Counted from the stretch's first letter, positions 1-6,147 are shown. The stretch: DNA of 7,461 nucleotides from Planctomycetota bacterium (GCA_026386835.1 JAPLMV010000095.1:1-7461); one strand, 5' to 3'. Notes: generated from the sequence alone by a model not told the origin. Numbers and translations: made by a program.

Positions 1-2
1 TT

Positions 3-992
3 TCAAAAAAAATCGAAGAGGAACTCGAGGCGTTTCTTTTCATAATGGGAATTATCTCAGTGAGCATCTCGCGGCTGTGGAGTTGGCATCTTGCAGAGGA
101 AGCTTTGCTTGAGCCGATTAAGATAACCCTTGCCGTTCTGATTGCGGGTCTGTTGTTTCGACTTATACGCCCCAAAATCGATAAATGGGTACAGTCGGCG
201 ATAAACCGATTCGGATACGGCACACTTTTTTTCGTGGTTGTGGTCGGCCTGGGTCTATTAAGCAGTGTTGTTACAGCCATTATTGCAGCTTTAATTCTAT
301 CCGAGGTCGTAACGGCAATAAAACTGCCCAAAAGCACTGAGACAAGGCTTGTCATCATCGCATGTTTTGCTATCGGCCTGGGAGCGGTGTTGACGCCGAT
401 TGGCGAGCCGCTTGCTACGATAGCAATTTCCAAACTCAAAGGCGAGCCTTATCACGCCGACTTTTTTTTCCTTTTCAGACTGCTTGGCAAATGGATTATC
501 CCCGGCGTTTTGGCACTGGGAGTCTGTGCGGTATTATGCCGAAAATCAGCAGGCCCCTTAGGGGCAGGCAATGGAGGTACGCTTTCAGAAGACAAGCCCG
601 AAACATACCGGACTGTGATAATCAGGACTGTAAAGGTTTATCTTTTTGTGCTTGCACTGGTGCTTTTGGGTACCGGCTTCACGCCGGTCGTGGAACAATA
701 CCTTGTCCACGTCTCAGCGAGAACGCTGTACTGGGTTAATATCGTCTCTGCGATTTTGGATAACGCGACGCTGACAGCAGCGGAAATAACGCCGGCAATG
801 CCTCTTTTGACAGTGAAATATGTGCTTTTGGGACTATTGATTGCGGGCGGTATGCTGATTCCGGGAAATATCCCCAACATTATATGTGCAAACAAGCTGT
901 CGATAAAAAGCAGGGAATGGCTCGTTGTCGGCCTGCCTCTTGGCCTTATCCTGATGGTGCTGTATTTTGTCATCCTTATCCTGACGGAATAA
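3..992 (+). CDS. DUF1646 family putative permease, 5' end outside the window
   Basis: A polytopic inner-membrane protein of the DUF1646 family, usually described as putative cation transporters related to the ion-transporter (ArsB/NhaD-like) fold; the substrate is not known. The frame is open to the left edge: codons before the ATG at 45 read SKKIEEELEAFLFI, which runs straight into MGIISVSIS and looks like the family's N-terminal region. The ATG at 45 is therefore probably internal, and the gene is truncated by the window. About 329 residues are visible, close to full family length. Hallmarks seen are GLGAVLTPIGEPLATI (encoded near 385-430), the SAILDNATLTAAEITP segment (near 745-795) and GNIPNIICANKLS (near 865-905), the last two resembling the paired re-entrant half-site motifs of this superfamily. 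Multiple hydrophobic helices cover most of the length. A 163-bp AT-rich gap and a separate promoter follow, so it is probably not co-transcribed with the next gene. The family call is recognition by eye. Confidence 0.85.
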   Translation, partial: SKKIEEELEAFLFIMGIISVSISRLWSWHLAEEALLEPIKITLAVLIAGLLFRLIRPKIDKWVQSAINRFGYGTLFFVVVVGLGLLSSVVTAIIAALILSEVVTAIKLPKSTETRLVIIACFAIGLGAVLTPIGEPLATIAISKLKGEPYHADFFFLFRLLGKWIIPGVLALGVCAVLCRKSAGPLGAGNGGTLSEDKPETYRTVIIRTVKVYLFVLALVLLGTGFTPVVEQYLVHVSARTLYWVNIVSAILDNATLTAAEITPAMPLLTVKYVLLGLLIAGGMLIPGNIPNIICANKLSIKSREWLVVGLPLGLILMVLYFVILILTE

Positions 993-1055
993 TAAAAACC
1001 ACGTCTCGCATCTGCATAAAAAATTTCAAAAAAATGAAAATAATTAATTTTTTAC

Positions 1056-1083
1056 TTGACAATGTTTAACTTTAGTTTAATAT
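1056..1083 (+). promoter_or_regulatory. sigma-70-type promoter of the DUF3887/DUF2089/Yip1 operon
   Basis: A perfect -35 hexamer TTGACA (1056-1061) is followed after 16 bp by a -10-like TAATAT (1078-1083). The DNA just upstream (about 1018-1055) is very rich in A and T runs, as in an UP element. Transcription would start near 1090, giving a leader of about 60 nt before the ATG at 1152. The same TTG could be read as a start codon, but the spacing to the strong RBS at 1139 and the signal peptide argue against that. Confidence 0.65.
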
Positions 1084-1138
1084 TATTAACCATAAGCTTA
1101 ATTAATAGCTTTTTTTCAACGCAACATAAAAACTTATT

Positions 1139-1144
1139 AAGGAG
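1139..1144 (+). promoter_or_regulatory. Shine-Dalgarno site that fixes the start at 1152
   Basis: AAGGAG lies 7 nt before the ATG at 1152. This is the best RBS near the beginning of the open frame, and it is followed directly by a signal-peptide-like N-terminus. Confidence 0.8.
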
Positions 1145-1151
1145 ACATAAA

Positions 1152-2273
1152 ATGGCTCGACGACTTTTTGGTGTAACAGGAATTGCTCTTTGGATAGTGC
1201 TGATTGTGGTTTTGTGTATCCCCCAGTCCGGCGCAATCGCAAACCCATTGTTCAAAAAACTTCCCCAGGGCTGGACGGCAAAGCCATTAGTCGTTCCTCT
1301 TGACAATATATCTGCCATATCAACCAAACTTGGCGGCAGGATTACCAAACTCACTAACACTATGCTTTCGTTCCAAAATAACCAGGTGCAGATAAACGTT
1401 TTTTTCTGTCCAACAACTGTTGATGCCGAAAAGATTTATATAGCCGTCCTCAAAGCACACAATGGTGAAGGCGATTATGTATCGAGAGTTGGCAACACCG
1501 TTGTCGAATTTGCCAAAAGTAACGATGTTAATTTTGTAAACCAGGCTCGCGGCGTCCTGGACTTTGCTTCATTGCCCCTTGACTTATTTACCGCTAGGTA
1601 TATAAAAAAGATTCCTGCCGACTGGCATCTCAATGATTCCTTTCCAGCCCCGACAGAGCAGGCCGCTGCCATCGGCAAAAAACTAAACGCCGATGTCAAA
1701 ACCGTTTCAAATACGCTCTTCGTTGTTCACGATAAAAAGTTTCAGGTCAACATTATTGATTGTCCCACACCGCAGGACGCAAACAAAATTCACCAGGCCA
1801 TTTTAGCTGCTAAATCCGACCCCGCTTTTTGCATCCTCATTGATAGTGCTGTTATTGAGTTTGTATCTGATGACGTCAAGATCGCAAAAGAAGCGGTCTA
1901 TGAATTGGGCATCAAACCTAACCCGGCCCAAACCGCCGGCAAGCAGGCCTCAAAAGAAGATTCTCTTGAAACCCAAGCAAGGGATTTCGTAACGCTTCTG
2001 GCAGAACAGCAGTTCGAAAAAGCTGTAGAAAATTTCGACGACACGATGAAAACAGCCCTGCCCGCTGAGAATTTGAAAGAAGCGTGGAACGCTCTTCTTG
2101 CTCAGTTCGGCCCCTTCGAAAAGCAACTCGATGCCCGCAGTGAAAAAGTCCTTTCGTATGACGTTATATACATCACCTGCAAATTCCAAAAAGATATCTG
2201 CGATGTAAAAACGGTCTATAATAACCAAAAGCAGATTGCCGGCCTGTTTTTTGTCCCTACCACCAAAAAGTAA
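1152..2273 (+). CDS. secreted protein with two tandem repeats and a DUF3887-like C-terminal domain
   Basis: 373 residues; function unknown. Residues 1-30 form a Sec signal peptide: MARR, a hydrophobic core at about 8-24, then a likely cleavage after AIA (28-30). The mature part holds an internal duplication. Repeat 1 (about 34-136) and repeat 2 (about 151-254) both open with F/I-K-K-hydrophobic-P-x-x-W, share QVQIN..CPT..DAEKI (78-95) against FQVNI..CPT..DANKI (197-213), and end in VGNTVVEF (113-120) against IDSAVIEF (230-237). A linker (255-272) leads to a DUF3887-like domain (about 275-369), with ARDFVTLLAEQQFEKAVENF, MKTALP and W312 in the usual places. That fold is often appended to secreted or hydrolase proteins and has no established activity. 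It is the first gene of an operon, 25 bp before the DUF2089 gene. The start is set by the RBS at 1139. It could act as a periplasmic sensor or binding partner of the downstream membrane protein; that is inference. Confidence 0.8.
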   Translation: MARRLFGVTGIALWIVLIVVLCIPQSGAIANPLFKKLPQGWTAKPLVVPLDNISAISTKLGGRITKLTNTMLSFQNNQVQINVFFCPTTVDAEKIYIAVLKAHNGEGDYVSRVGNTVVEFAKSNDVNFVNQARGVLDFASLPLDLFTARYIKKIPADWHLNDSFPAPTEQAAAIGKKLNADVKTVSNTLFVVHDKKFQVNIIDCPTPQDANKIHQAILAAKSDPAFCILIDSAVIEFVSDDVKIAKEAVYELGIKPNPAQTAGKQASKEDSLETQARDFVTLLAEQQFEKAVENFDDTMKTALPAENLKEAWNALLAQFGPFEKQLDARSEKVLSYDVIYITCKFQKDICDVKTVYNNQKQIAGLFFVPTTKK

Positions 2274-2298
2274 AAATAGCTTAATGCCGAGAATAACT

Positions 2299-2598
2299 AT
2301 GAAAATATTACCGACAACCTGTCCGGCGTGTAACGAGCAGCTCAAGGTCAAAAGCCTGATTTGTGAAAATTGCAGCACTGAAATACAAGGCTCATACGAC
2401 CTGCCGCCGTTAGGACAGCTTTCGATTGATGACCAGCTTTTTCTGCTCGATTTCATAAAGGTCAGCGGTTCACTTAAAGATATGGCAGGCCTATTGAAAC
2501 TTAGCTACCCAACGATCCGCAACCGCCTCGACGAAATCATCGAACACATTAAAATTACCGAGAGTTCCAGGCAAAATAAAAGGGAGAAAAACAAATGA
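2299..2598 (+). CDS. DUF2089 family zinc-ribbon/HTH protein
   Basis: 99 residues, matching DUF2089. The N-terminus is a zinc ribbon with two knuckles, CPAC (C8, C11) and CENC (C22, C25). A short linker with DLPPLGQLS (34-42) leads to a helix-turn-helix (about 43-82) whose recognition part reads SLKDMAGLLKLSYPTIRNRLDEI; the SYPTxRNRLDE segment is the family's strongest signature. It is probably a cytoplasmic DNA-binding regulator. I chose the ATG at 2299, which starts directly before the zinc ribbon and has a weak GAG-containing RBS at 2290-2292. An in-frame ATG at 2284 would add only five residues and has no RBS. The stop overlaps the next start as ATGA, so it is translationally coupled to the Yip1-like gene. 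DUF2089 proteins are often found beside small membrane or envelope-stress proteins, which fits this operon. Confidence 0.85.
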   Translation: MKILPTTCPACNEQLKVKSLICENCSTEIQGSYDLPPLGQLSIDDQLFLLDFIKVSGSLKDMAGLLKLSYPTIRNRLDEIIEHIKITESSRQNKREKNK

Positions 2599-3239
2599 GC
2601 GAAATAGCACTTAATTCCACAACCACCTTTCAAAACCGGCTGACGCAATGGCTGTTTAATCCTTTTATGTTTGTCGCAGGTTTGCCTGCTTTATCGGCGG
2701 GTCTTGCGATAATTTTGATAAGCGGATTTTTCTGTTGGCTCGGCAATACACATTTTGACGGCGTCATCGATTGTCACATAGGTCTGGCGACGCAATGGTG
2801 GATTTTTCCGGCAGAGGGTTTAATCAACTGGATATTGCTGGCGATTCCCCTGTTTTTCTTTGGCCTGATTATCTCGAAGTCGTCATTTCGTTTGATTGAT
2901 GTTTTCGGCACGCAGGCGCTTGCCCGCGGGCCTTACCTGATTACCGCTGTTGTTATGCTTCCCAGCGCCAATCTGAAAGTCGGTAATTTTATTTTTGCCA
3001 AACTTACTCAAACCACTCCTGTCGTAGCGGTCAATTTAGCAGATATATTCATTTTTGCTGTCGCAATGCTGTTGGGGATTCTGATGGCTGTCTGGATGGT
3101 CGTTTTGATGTACAGGGCTTATTCAATTTCCTGCAACGTCAAAGGCCCAAAGGCGATTGTAACTTTCATCATAGCATTGATAGGTACCGAAATAATCTCC
3201 AAATTCGCCGTCGTATGGCTTTTATCGAATATGCGTTAA
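2595..3239 (+). CDS. Yip1-like five-helix membrane protein
   Basis: 214 residues with about five membrane segments: 23-48, 75-94, a shorter one at 111-124, 145-175 and 186-210. Residues 99-116, with RLIDVFGTQALARGPYL, resemble the conserved loop of bacterial Yip1-family proteins (GxxALAR-P-L), and the helix number agrees. Bacterial Yip1 proteins have no firmly established biochemical role. The start overlaps the DUF2089 stop by 4 nt (ATGA), and AGGGAG at 2581-2586 gives a good RBS inside the upstream gene. As third gene of the operon it is the likely membrane partner of the DUF2089 regulator and of the secreted first-gene product; that link is inference. Its TAA stop overlaps the stop of the convergent ymdB-family gene within a single TTAA, so there is no room for a terminator between the two. 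The family call is moderately sure, the membrane topology more so. Confidence 0.7.
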   Translation: MSEIALNSTTTFQNRLTQWLFNPFMFVAGLPALSAGLAIILISGFFCWLGNTHFDGVIDCHIGLATQWWIFPAEGLINWILLAIPLFFFGLIISKSSFRLIDVFGTQALARGPYLITAVVMLPSANLKVGNFIFAKLTQTTPVVAVNLADIFIFAVAMLLGILMAVWMVVLMYRAYSISCNVKGPKAIVTFIIALIGTEIISKFAVVWLLSNMR

Positions 3240-4084
3240 AAATTATTGAAGTATTCCGGCTTGCCGTCATCGCTGTCGTAGCCGGCCGAATCGGCATAAT
3301 CCTGCTTTATGCAGATTCGTTCGATATGCTCGGCCTGCTTGGTATTGCTGTCGACGGTAACAACAACCGCATTAATTCGCACATCACCCGTTGCCACCTC
3401 AAATGAAAACGGCATCTGCGTCCTGAATGCTTTTATAACGTTCTCTGCGCCTCTCCCGAGAACCGAATCGTGCGGCCCGGTCATGCCGACATCGGTTATA
3501 AAAGCGGTGCCTTTGGGAAATATCCTTTCGTCGGCGGTTACAACGTGGGTGTGTGTGCCGAACACGCAACTGACTTTTCCGTCGAGATAATAAGCCATGG
3601 CAATTTTTTCGCTGGTTGCCTCGGCATGAAAATCGACGACAACGATGTCAGCCTTTTGCTGGAGCTGGGGCAATATTTTGTCTATGGCGGTGTAGGGACA
3701 ATCGGCCGGCTTCATAAAAATTCGGCCTATCAAAGCGACTACCGCAACCGAAGGGCCTTTGCCGGTTTTGTAAATTGCCCAGCCTTTGCCCGCCGAGTGT
3801 TCCGAGAGATTTGCAGGCCGAACAATATTGTCCGCCGTTTCTAAGGTCTGTACTATTTCTTTTTTGCGGTAAGTATGGTCACCAAGCGTAACTAAATTTA
3901 CACCGTACCGTAGCAGTTTGTCGTGGATTTGGGGAGTCAGTCCGCTGCCGCCAGCGGCGTTTTCAGCATTGGCTATTACGCAGTCGATATCGTGTTCTCT
4001 GACCAGCAAATTTAGTTTGTCGGCGAGTATTCGTCTGCCAGGCCGGCCAACTACATCACCGATACAAAGAATTTTTAGTTTCAT
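3236..4084 (-). CDS. ymdB: YmdB/TIGR00282 family metallophosphoesterase
   Basis: 282 residues. Members of this family are dimetal cyclic-nucleotide phosphodiesterases; Bacillus subtilis YmdB acts on cAMP-type substrates and affects biofilm and RNA turnover. Motifs in order: GDVVGRPGR with D10, NAENAAGG with E41 and N42, GDHTYRKKE at 68-76, DFHAEATSEK with H153, and GTHTHV with H178 and H180, followed by TDVGMTGP (197-204). These match the family's metal ligands, except that the usual GNH asparagine is aspartate (D69). The C-terminal tail beyond about 250 is acidic and poorly conserved, making the protein slightly long. I chose the ATG at 4084 because MKLKILCIGDVVG is the normal family N-terminus. 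A TTG at 4147 in frame has no RBS and would translate repeat DNA. The possible RBS is GGGA, about 8 nt upstream, supplied by a heptamer repeat. The gene converges on the Yip1-like gene, overlapping it by 4 nt. Confidence 0.92.
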   Translation of the reverse strand: MKLKILCIGDVVGRPGRRILADKLNLLVREHDIDCVIANAENAAGGSGLTPQIHDKLLRYGVNLVTLGDHTYRKKEIVQTLETADNIVRPANLSEHSAGKGWAIYKTGKGPSVAVVALIGRIFMKPADCPYTAIDKILPQLQQKADIVVVDFHAEATSEKIAMAYYLDGKVSCVFGTHTHVVTADERIFPKGTAFITDVGMTGPHDSVLGRGAENVIKAFRTQMPFSFEVATGDVRINAVVVTVDSNTKQAEHIERICIKQDYADSAGYDSDDGKPEYFNNF

Positions 4085-4091
4085 ATTAGTG

Positions 4092-4112
4092 TCCCGTATA
4101 TCGTATTGCGTT
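4092..4112 (-). repeat. three degenerate 7-bp repeats in the ymdB leader
   Basis: On the minus strand the units read AACGCAA, TACGATA and TACGGGA. They belong to the same family as the arrays at 4255-4289 and 6117-6147 (consensus near TACGCWA). The last unit carries the GGGA that is the best RBS candidate for the gene starting at 4084. With three diverged units this could be chance on its own; the link to the other arrays gives it weight. Confidence 0.5.
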
Positions 4113-4167
4113 AAAGTTTCTTGATTAAATTTGAGATCATCCGACAAATAAATAACTTAACGCTAAC

Positions 4168-4239
4168 TGTCATTCCAGCGAAAGCTGGAATCCAGGCCGT
4201 AATATAAGCTGCTGGATACCTGCTTTCGCAGGTATGACA
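4168..4239. repeat. 72-bp inverted repeat made of two GAAA/TTTC hairpins
   Basis: The arms 4168-4195 and 4212-4239 are inverted copies matching at 24 of 28 positions. Each arm is itself a hairpin: an 8-bp stem closed by GAAA (left) or TTTC (right; GAAA on the other strand). The four differences between the arms fall into two pairs that base-pair with each other inside each arm, so both small stems stay perfect. The arms are joined by a 16-bp spacer. The look is that of the palindromic elements (REP or MITE-like, starting TGTCATTCC and ending TCCAG) dispersed in many bacterial genomes. It lies in the 205-bp spacer between the AsmA-like and ymdB genes. No T-run follows, so a classical terminator is unlikely. 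Confidence 0.85.
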
Positions 4240-4254
4240 AGTCGTTTCAGTCTG

Positions 4255-4289
4255 TACGCAATACTCAATACGCACAACGCAATACGAAA
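4255..4289 (+). repeat. five degenerate 7-bp tandem repeats (TACGCAA)
   Basis: Five contiguous heptamers close to TACGCAA fill 4255-4289; variants are TACTCAA, TACGCAC, AACGCAA and TACGAAA. The array ends exactly at the stop codon (TAG, minus strand, 4290-4292) of the AsmA-like gene, so it is the first thing transcribed after that gene. Confidence 0.75.
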
Positions 4290-5087
4290 CTACTTTTTCG
4301 GCTTCAGCAGGTCTGTTGCACCTTTGAGAATTCCCTTGCCGGACTCAATGGCCTTTTTGCCTTCCTCGATAGCGGCTTTGCCGATATTTGTTACCTCGCC
4401 CAGCGTCGAGTTCATCGTCTTAAGCATATCGCCCGGCAACACACCCGCTCCCTGCTGAACAATGCCCTGCGTTATTGCGACCATAATTTTTGCGGACAGT
4501 TTCGCCGTGTCGAGTTTGTTATCGCCGCCAAGATTAGTCATCTTTATCGGCGCAAGATTAAGCGGCACTGTGTCGGCTTTACCGGGCATGGGCAGCAGCT
4601 TCACTTTTACCCGGATGTTTGTAATTTCAAGGTTGTCGATGACAAGTTTTTTCCCTGCAGCGGGCTGACCCTGTTGGTCTTTTTCACTGGGCAGTCCCTT
4701 TATTATCTCCTGCAAATTATTGGAAAAACCCTTTTGTTCAATCACCAGGTCCATGCCGTCAAGTTTAATCTCTTTGATATGCACTGTGTCCTGCATCAGC
4801 GAGCGAATGTTGACTGCTATGTCGGCTTTGTTTAATTCGAGCAGATTCTTATAGGTGTAGCCGGGCGGGTTGTTTATTATCAGGCCGTTTATTGCGACGC
4901 TGCCGCCGAGAATCGAAAGACTTATATCGTTGATGTCCACGCCTACCTTCAGTGCGTTTGAGGCAGCGGTTTTCACGCCTGATTTGATGATTTGCCCGCT
5001 GAACAGATGGAACGCAACGACCGCAGCAATCAGAACGATAACGACAATCAGAACTGCTAATTTCAGAATTTTGCCGGCGATTTTCAT
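4290..5087 (-). CDS. AsmA-like envelope protein, single N-terminal anchor
   Basis: 265 residues. The N-terminus is a short basic stretch and one strong membrane helix (about 9-28), with the rest outside the cytoplasmic membrane. Residues about 47-132 fit the AsmA/DUF748-type N-terminal beta pattern: VGVDINDISLSILGGSVAI, then NGLIINNPPGY, an ADIAVNIRSL strand and a KEIKLDGMDLVIEQ strand, followed by NNLQEIIKGL. AsmA-like proteins are linked to lipid transport or outer-membrane biogenesis; the function of this short member is unknown. The C-terminal 60 residues hold a lysine-rich amphipathic helix region (IEEGKKAIESGKGILKGA) and end in KPKK. The start has AGGGA a few nt upstream (in 5091-5096). 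A weak promoter candidate (TTGACT at 5163-5168, minus strand, 18 bp before TACATA) lies between it and the divergent gene at 5212. It is not tightly linked to ymdB, which lies 205 bp downstream past a repeat cluster. Confidence 0.75.
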   Translation of the reverse strand: MKIAGKILKLAVLIVVIVLIAAVVAFHLFSGQIIKSGVKTAASNALKVGVDINDISLSILGGSVAINGLIINNPPGYTYKNLLELNKADIAVNIRSLMQDTVHIKEIKLDGMDLVIEQKGFSNNLQEIIKGLPSEKDQQGQPAAGKKLVIDNLEITNIRVKVKLLPMPGKADTVPLNLAPIKMTNLGGDNKLDTAKLSAKIMVAITQGIVQQGAGVLPGDMLKTMNSTLGEVTNIGKAAIEEGKKAIESGKGILKGATDLLKPKK

Positions 5088-5211
5088 ATTGTCCCTTTCA
5101 AAATAAGTTTACTTTCATCCCACAAGACATGGTAATGATATGTATTTAACCGCCCCTTTGCAAGTCAAATTGATTAGAGATTTTGAATGCGTCTTTCCGA
5201 TATATAAACTT

Positions 5212-5916
5212 ATGGAACCTGTTACTTTTACCGAAACCAAAGAGTGCCCTTTTTGTGCTGAGGTGATTCAGTCCCGTGCAGTCAAGTGCCGCTATTGCGG
5301 CGAATTCCTCAATACCAATAAGGCAAAGGCGCTTCAGACAGCCGCCGAGCCCGATTCTCAGGAGCAAAACGGCGAAAACGCACCCGGCAAACTCTTTTTT
5401 GAAGCCAGACCCTCGCTGTTCGGCATATTCCCCCTGGCTGTGAAGAGCTTTTTCGTTCTTGCCATTGCCGGGCTTTTACTGAAATACCCCATTGAAAACT
5501 GGATTGACAGTTTCCTGAACCTGAAACTTACAAAGGAACATATCCTGATGGTTGCGCAGTACCGCATTACCGCAGGCCTTGGCCTAGCTGCCGTTGTACT
5601 GCTTTTGATTGCATTCAGGATGGTCTTGCTGAGAAGCATTCATTATGAAGTTACCGCAGACCGCGTTGAGTGGTCGCGAGGCATATTCGACAGAAAGGTC
5701 GATAACATCGATATGTTCCGCGTAATTGACCTGCGGCTCAGAAGAACTCTCTCGGACTGCATTTTCGGCATTGGCACGGTTACGCTGATTACCACCGACA
5801 AAACAGACCCAGAATTTAATTTTGAAAAGACAAGACACTGCCGCCAGCTTTACGACGTCCTCAAAAAAGCAAGTCTCAAAGCCGACAAGGATAGAAGCGT
5901 CATTCACCTCGAGTAA
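5212..5916 (+). CDS. zinc-ribbon, two-helix protein with bacterial PH domain (bPH_2/DUF304)
   Basis: 234 residues from the chosen start. A zinc ribbon opens the protein: CPFC (C12, C15) and CRYC (C26, C29), with the typical CPFCAEVIQ and KCRYCGEFL wording. A polar linker (about 34-60) leads to two membrane helices, about 72-91 and 118-140. Next comes a PH-like domain (about 142-225) beginning IHYEVTADRVEWSRGIFDRK and containing RVIDLRLRRTLSD and IFGIGTVTLITTD, characteristic of bPH_2. This layout is common among bacterial membrane proteins of unknown function; the PH part faces the cytoplasm together with the ribbon. The ATG at 5212 begins two codons before conserved-looking sequence. An upstream in-frame ATG at 5140 would add 24 residues of unconvincing sequence and would cover a possible promoter of the divergent gene. 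Neither start has a clear RBS. It is monocistronic, as far as can be seen. Confidence 0.8.
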   Translation: MEPVTFTETKECPFCAEVIQSRAVKCRYCGEFLNTNKAKALQTAAEPDSQEQNGENAPGKLFFEARPSLFGIFPLAVKSFFVLAIAGLLLKYPIENWIDSFLNLKLTKEHILMVAQYRITAGLGLAAVVLLLIAFRMVLLRSIHYEVTADRVEWSRGIFDRKVDNIDMFRVIDLRLRRTLSDCIFGIGTVTLITTDKTDPEFNFEKTRHCRQLYDVLKKASLKADKDRSVIHLE

Positions 5917-5930
5917 AACAATAACTAACC

Positions 5931-5954
5931 ACGAAGACCCGAAGGCACAAAGAG
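5931..5954 (+). repeat. three degenerate 8-bp repeats (ACGAAGRC)
   Basis: Units ACGAAGAC, CCGAAGGC and ACAAAGAG follow each other 14 bp after the stop at 5916. This resembles the ACGAAGAC-type octamer strings found between genes in various bacteria. It opens a 221-bp spacer (5917-6137) that has no gene and is made largely of short repeats. Confidence 0.5.
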
Positions 5955-5993
5955 CTAAAGTGCACAAGTCATAAGAGCACTTAGATTTAGTAG

Positions 5994-6013
5994 GGTGAGG
6001 TCTTTACCCCACC
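5994..6013. repeat. small hairpin, copy of an element seen again at the window end
   Basis: GGTG-A-GGT pairs with ACC-C-CACC around a CTTT loop (one A/C mismatch). The 16 bp at 5990-6005 recur at 7436-7451 with one change. It might act as a weak transcription barrier after the gene ending at 5916, but no clear T-run follows. Confidence 0.5.
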
Positions 6014-6061
6014 ATTTCTCTTGAAGTGTTGCATTTCAGATTAAAATTCGCTTCTGTTTAT

Positions 6062-6116
6062 AGTTTTTAATTTTGAGTTTTGGTTTTGAGTTTTACACTT
6101 TAAGTTTTTAGTTTTT
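6062..6116 (+). repeat. T-rich tract in 7-bp phase (AGTTTTK)
   Basis: The tract can be cut into eight successive units close to AGTTTTT/AGTTTTG, one of them 6 bp long. It runs without a break into the CTATACG heptamers at 6117 and keeps the same period. Non-coding. Confidence 0.6.
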
Positions 6117-6147
6117 CTATACGCTATACGCTGCCCGCTATCCGCTA
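6117..6147 (+). repeat. four 7-bp tandem repeats (CTATACG) overlapping a gene's 3' end
   Basis: CTATACG, CTATACG, CTGCCCG and CTATCCG run from 6117 to 6144, plus CTA at 6145-6147. In the rotated register they read TACGCTA, one base from the TACGCAA array at 4255-4289. The array contains the stop codon (6138-6140) and last codons of the minus-strand XRE gene. Confidence 0.75.

Noticed and set aside
362..973. Open frames on both strands inside the DUF1646 gene
   Set aside because: They overlap a clear permease gene fully and show no coherent domain; they are shadows of its codon use.
1094..1116. AAGCT/AGCTT hairpin followed by seven T, a terminator or attenuator look-alike
   Set aside because: The stem is only 5 bp with two GC pairs and an 8-nt loop in very AT-rich DNA; chance is likely and the evidence is too thin for a feature.
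1056..1151. Extension of the secreted-protein gene to a TTG at 1056
   Set aside because: The TTG is part of a consensus -35 box, the encoded stretch is AT-rich leader, and a strong RBS and signal peptide support the ATG at 1152.
3309..4124. Plus-strand open frames opposite the ymdB-family gene
   Set aside because: Antisense shadows; the minus-strand frame carries all family motifs.
4085..4147. N-terminal extension of the ymdB-family protein to a TTG at 4147
   Set aside because: No RBS, it translates heptamer repeat DNA, and the family's proteins begin at MKLKILCIGDVVG.
4092..4289. CRISPR-like array
   Set aside because: The repeats are 7 bp and contiguous, or a single inverted pair; there are no repeated units with regular unique spacers and no cas genes.
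5140..5211. ATG at 5140 as start of the zinc-ribbon/PH gene
   Set aside because: The extra 24 residues show no domain or signal-peptide character; kept only as an alternative because neither start has a clear RBS.
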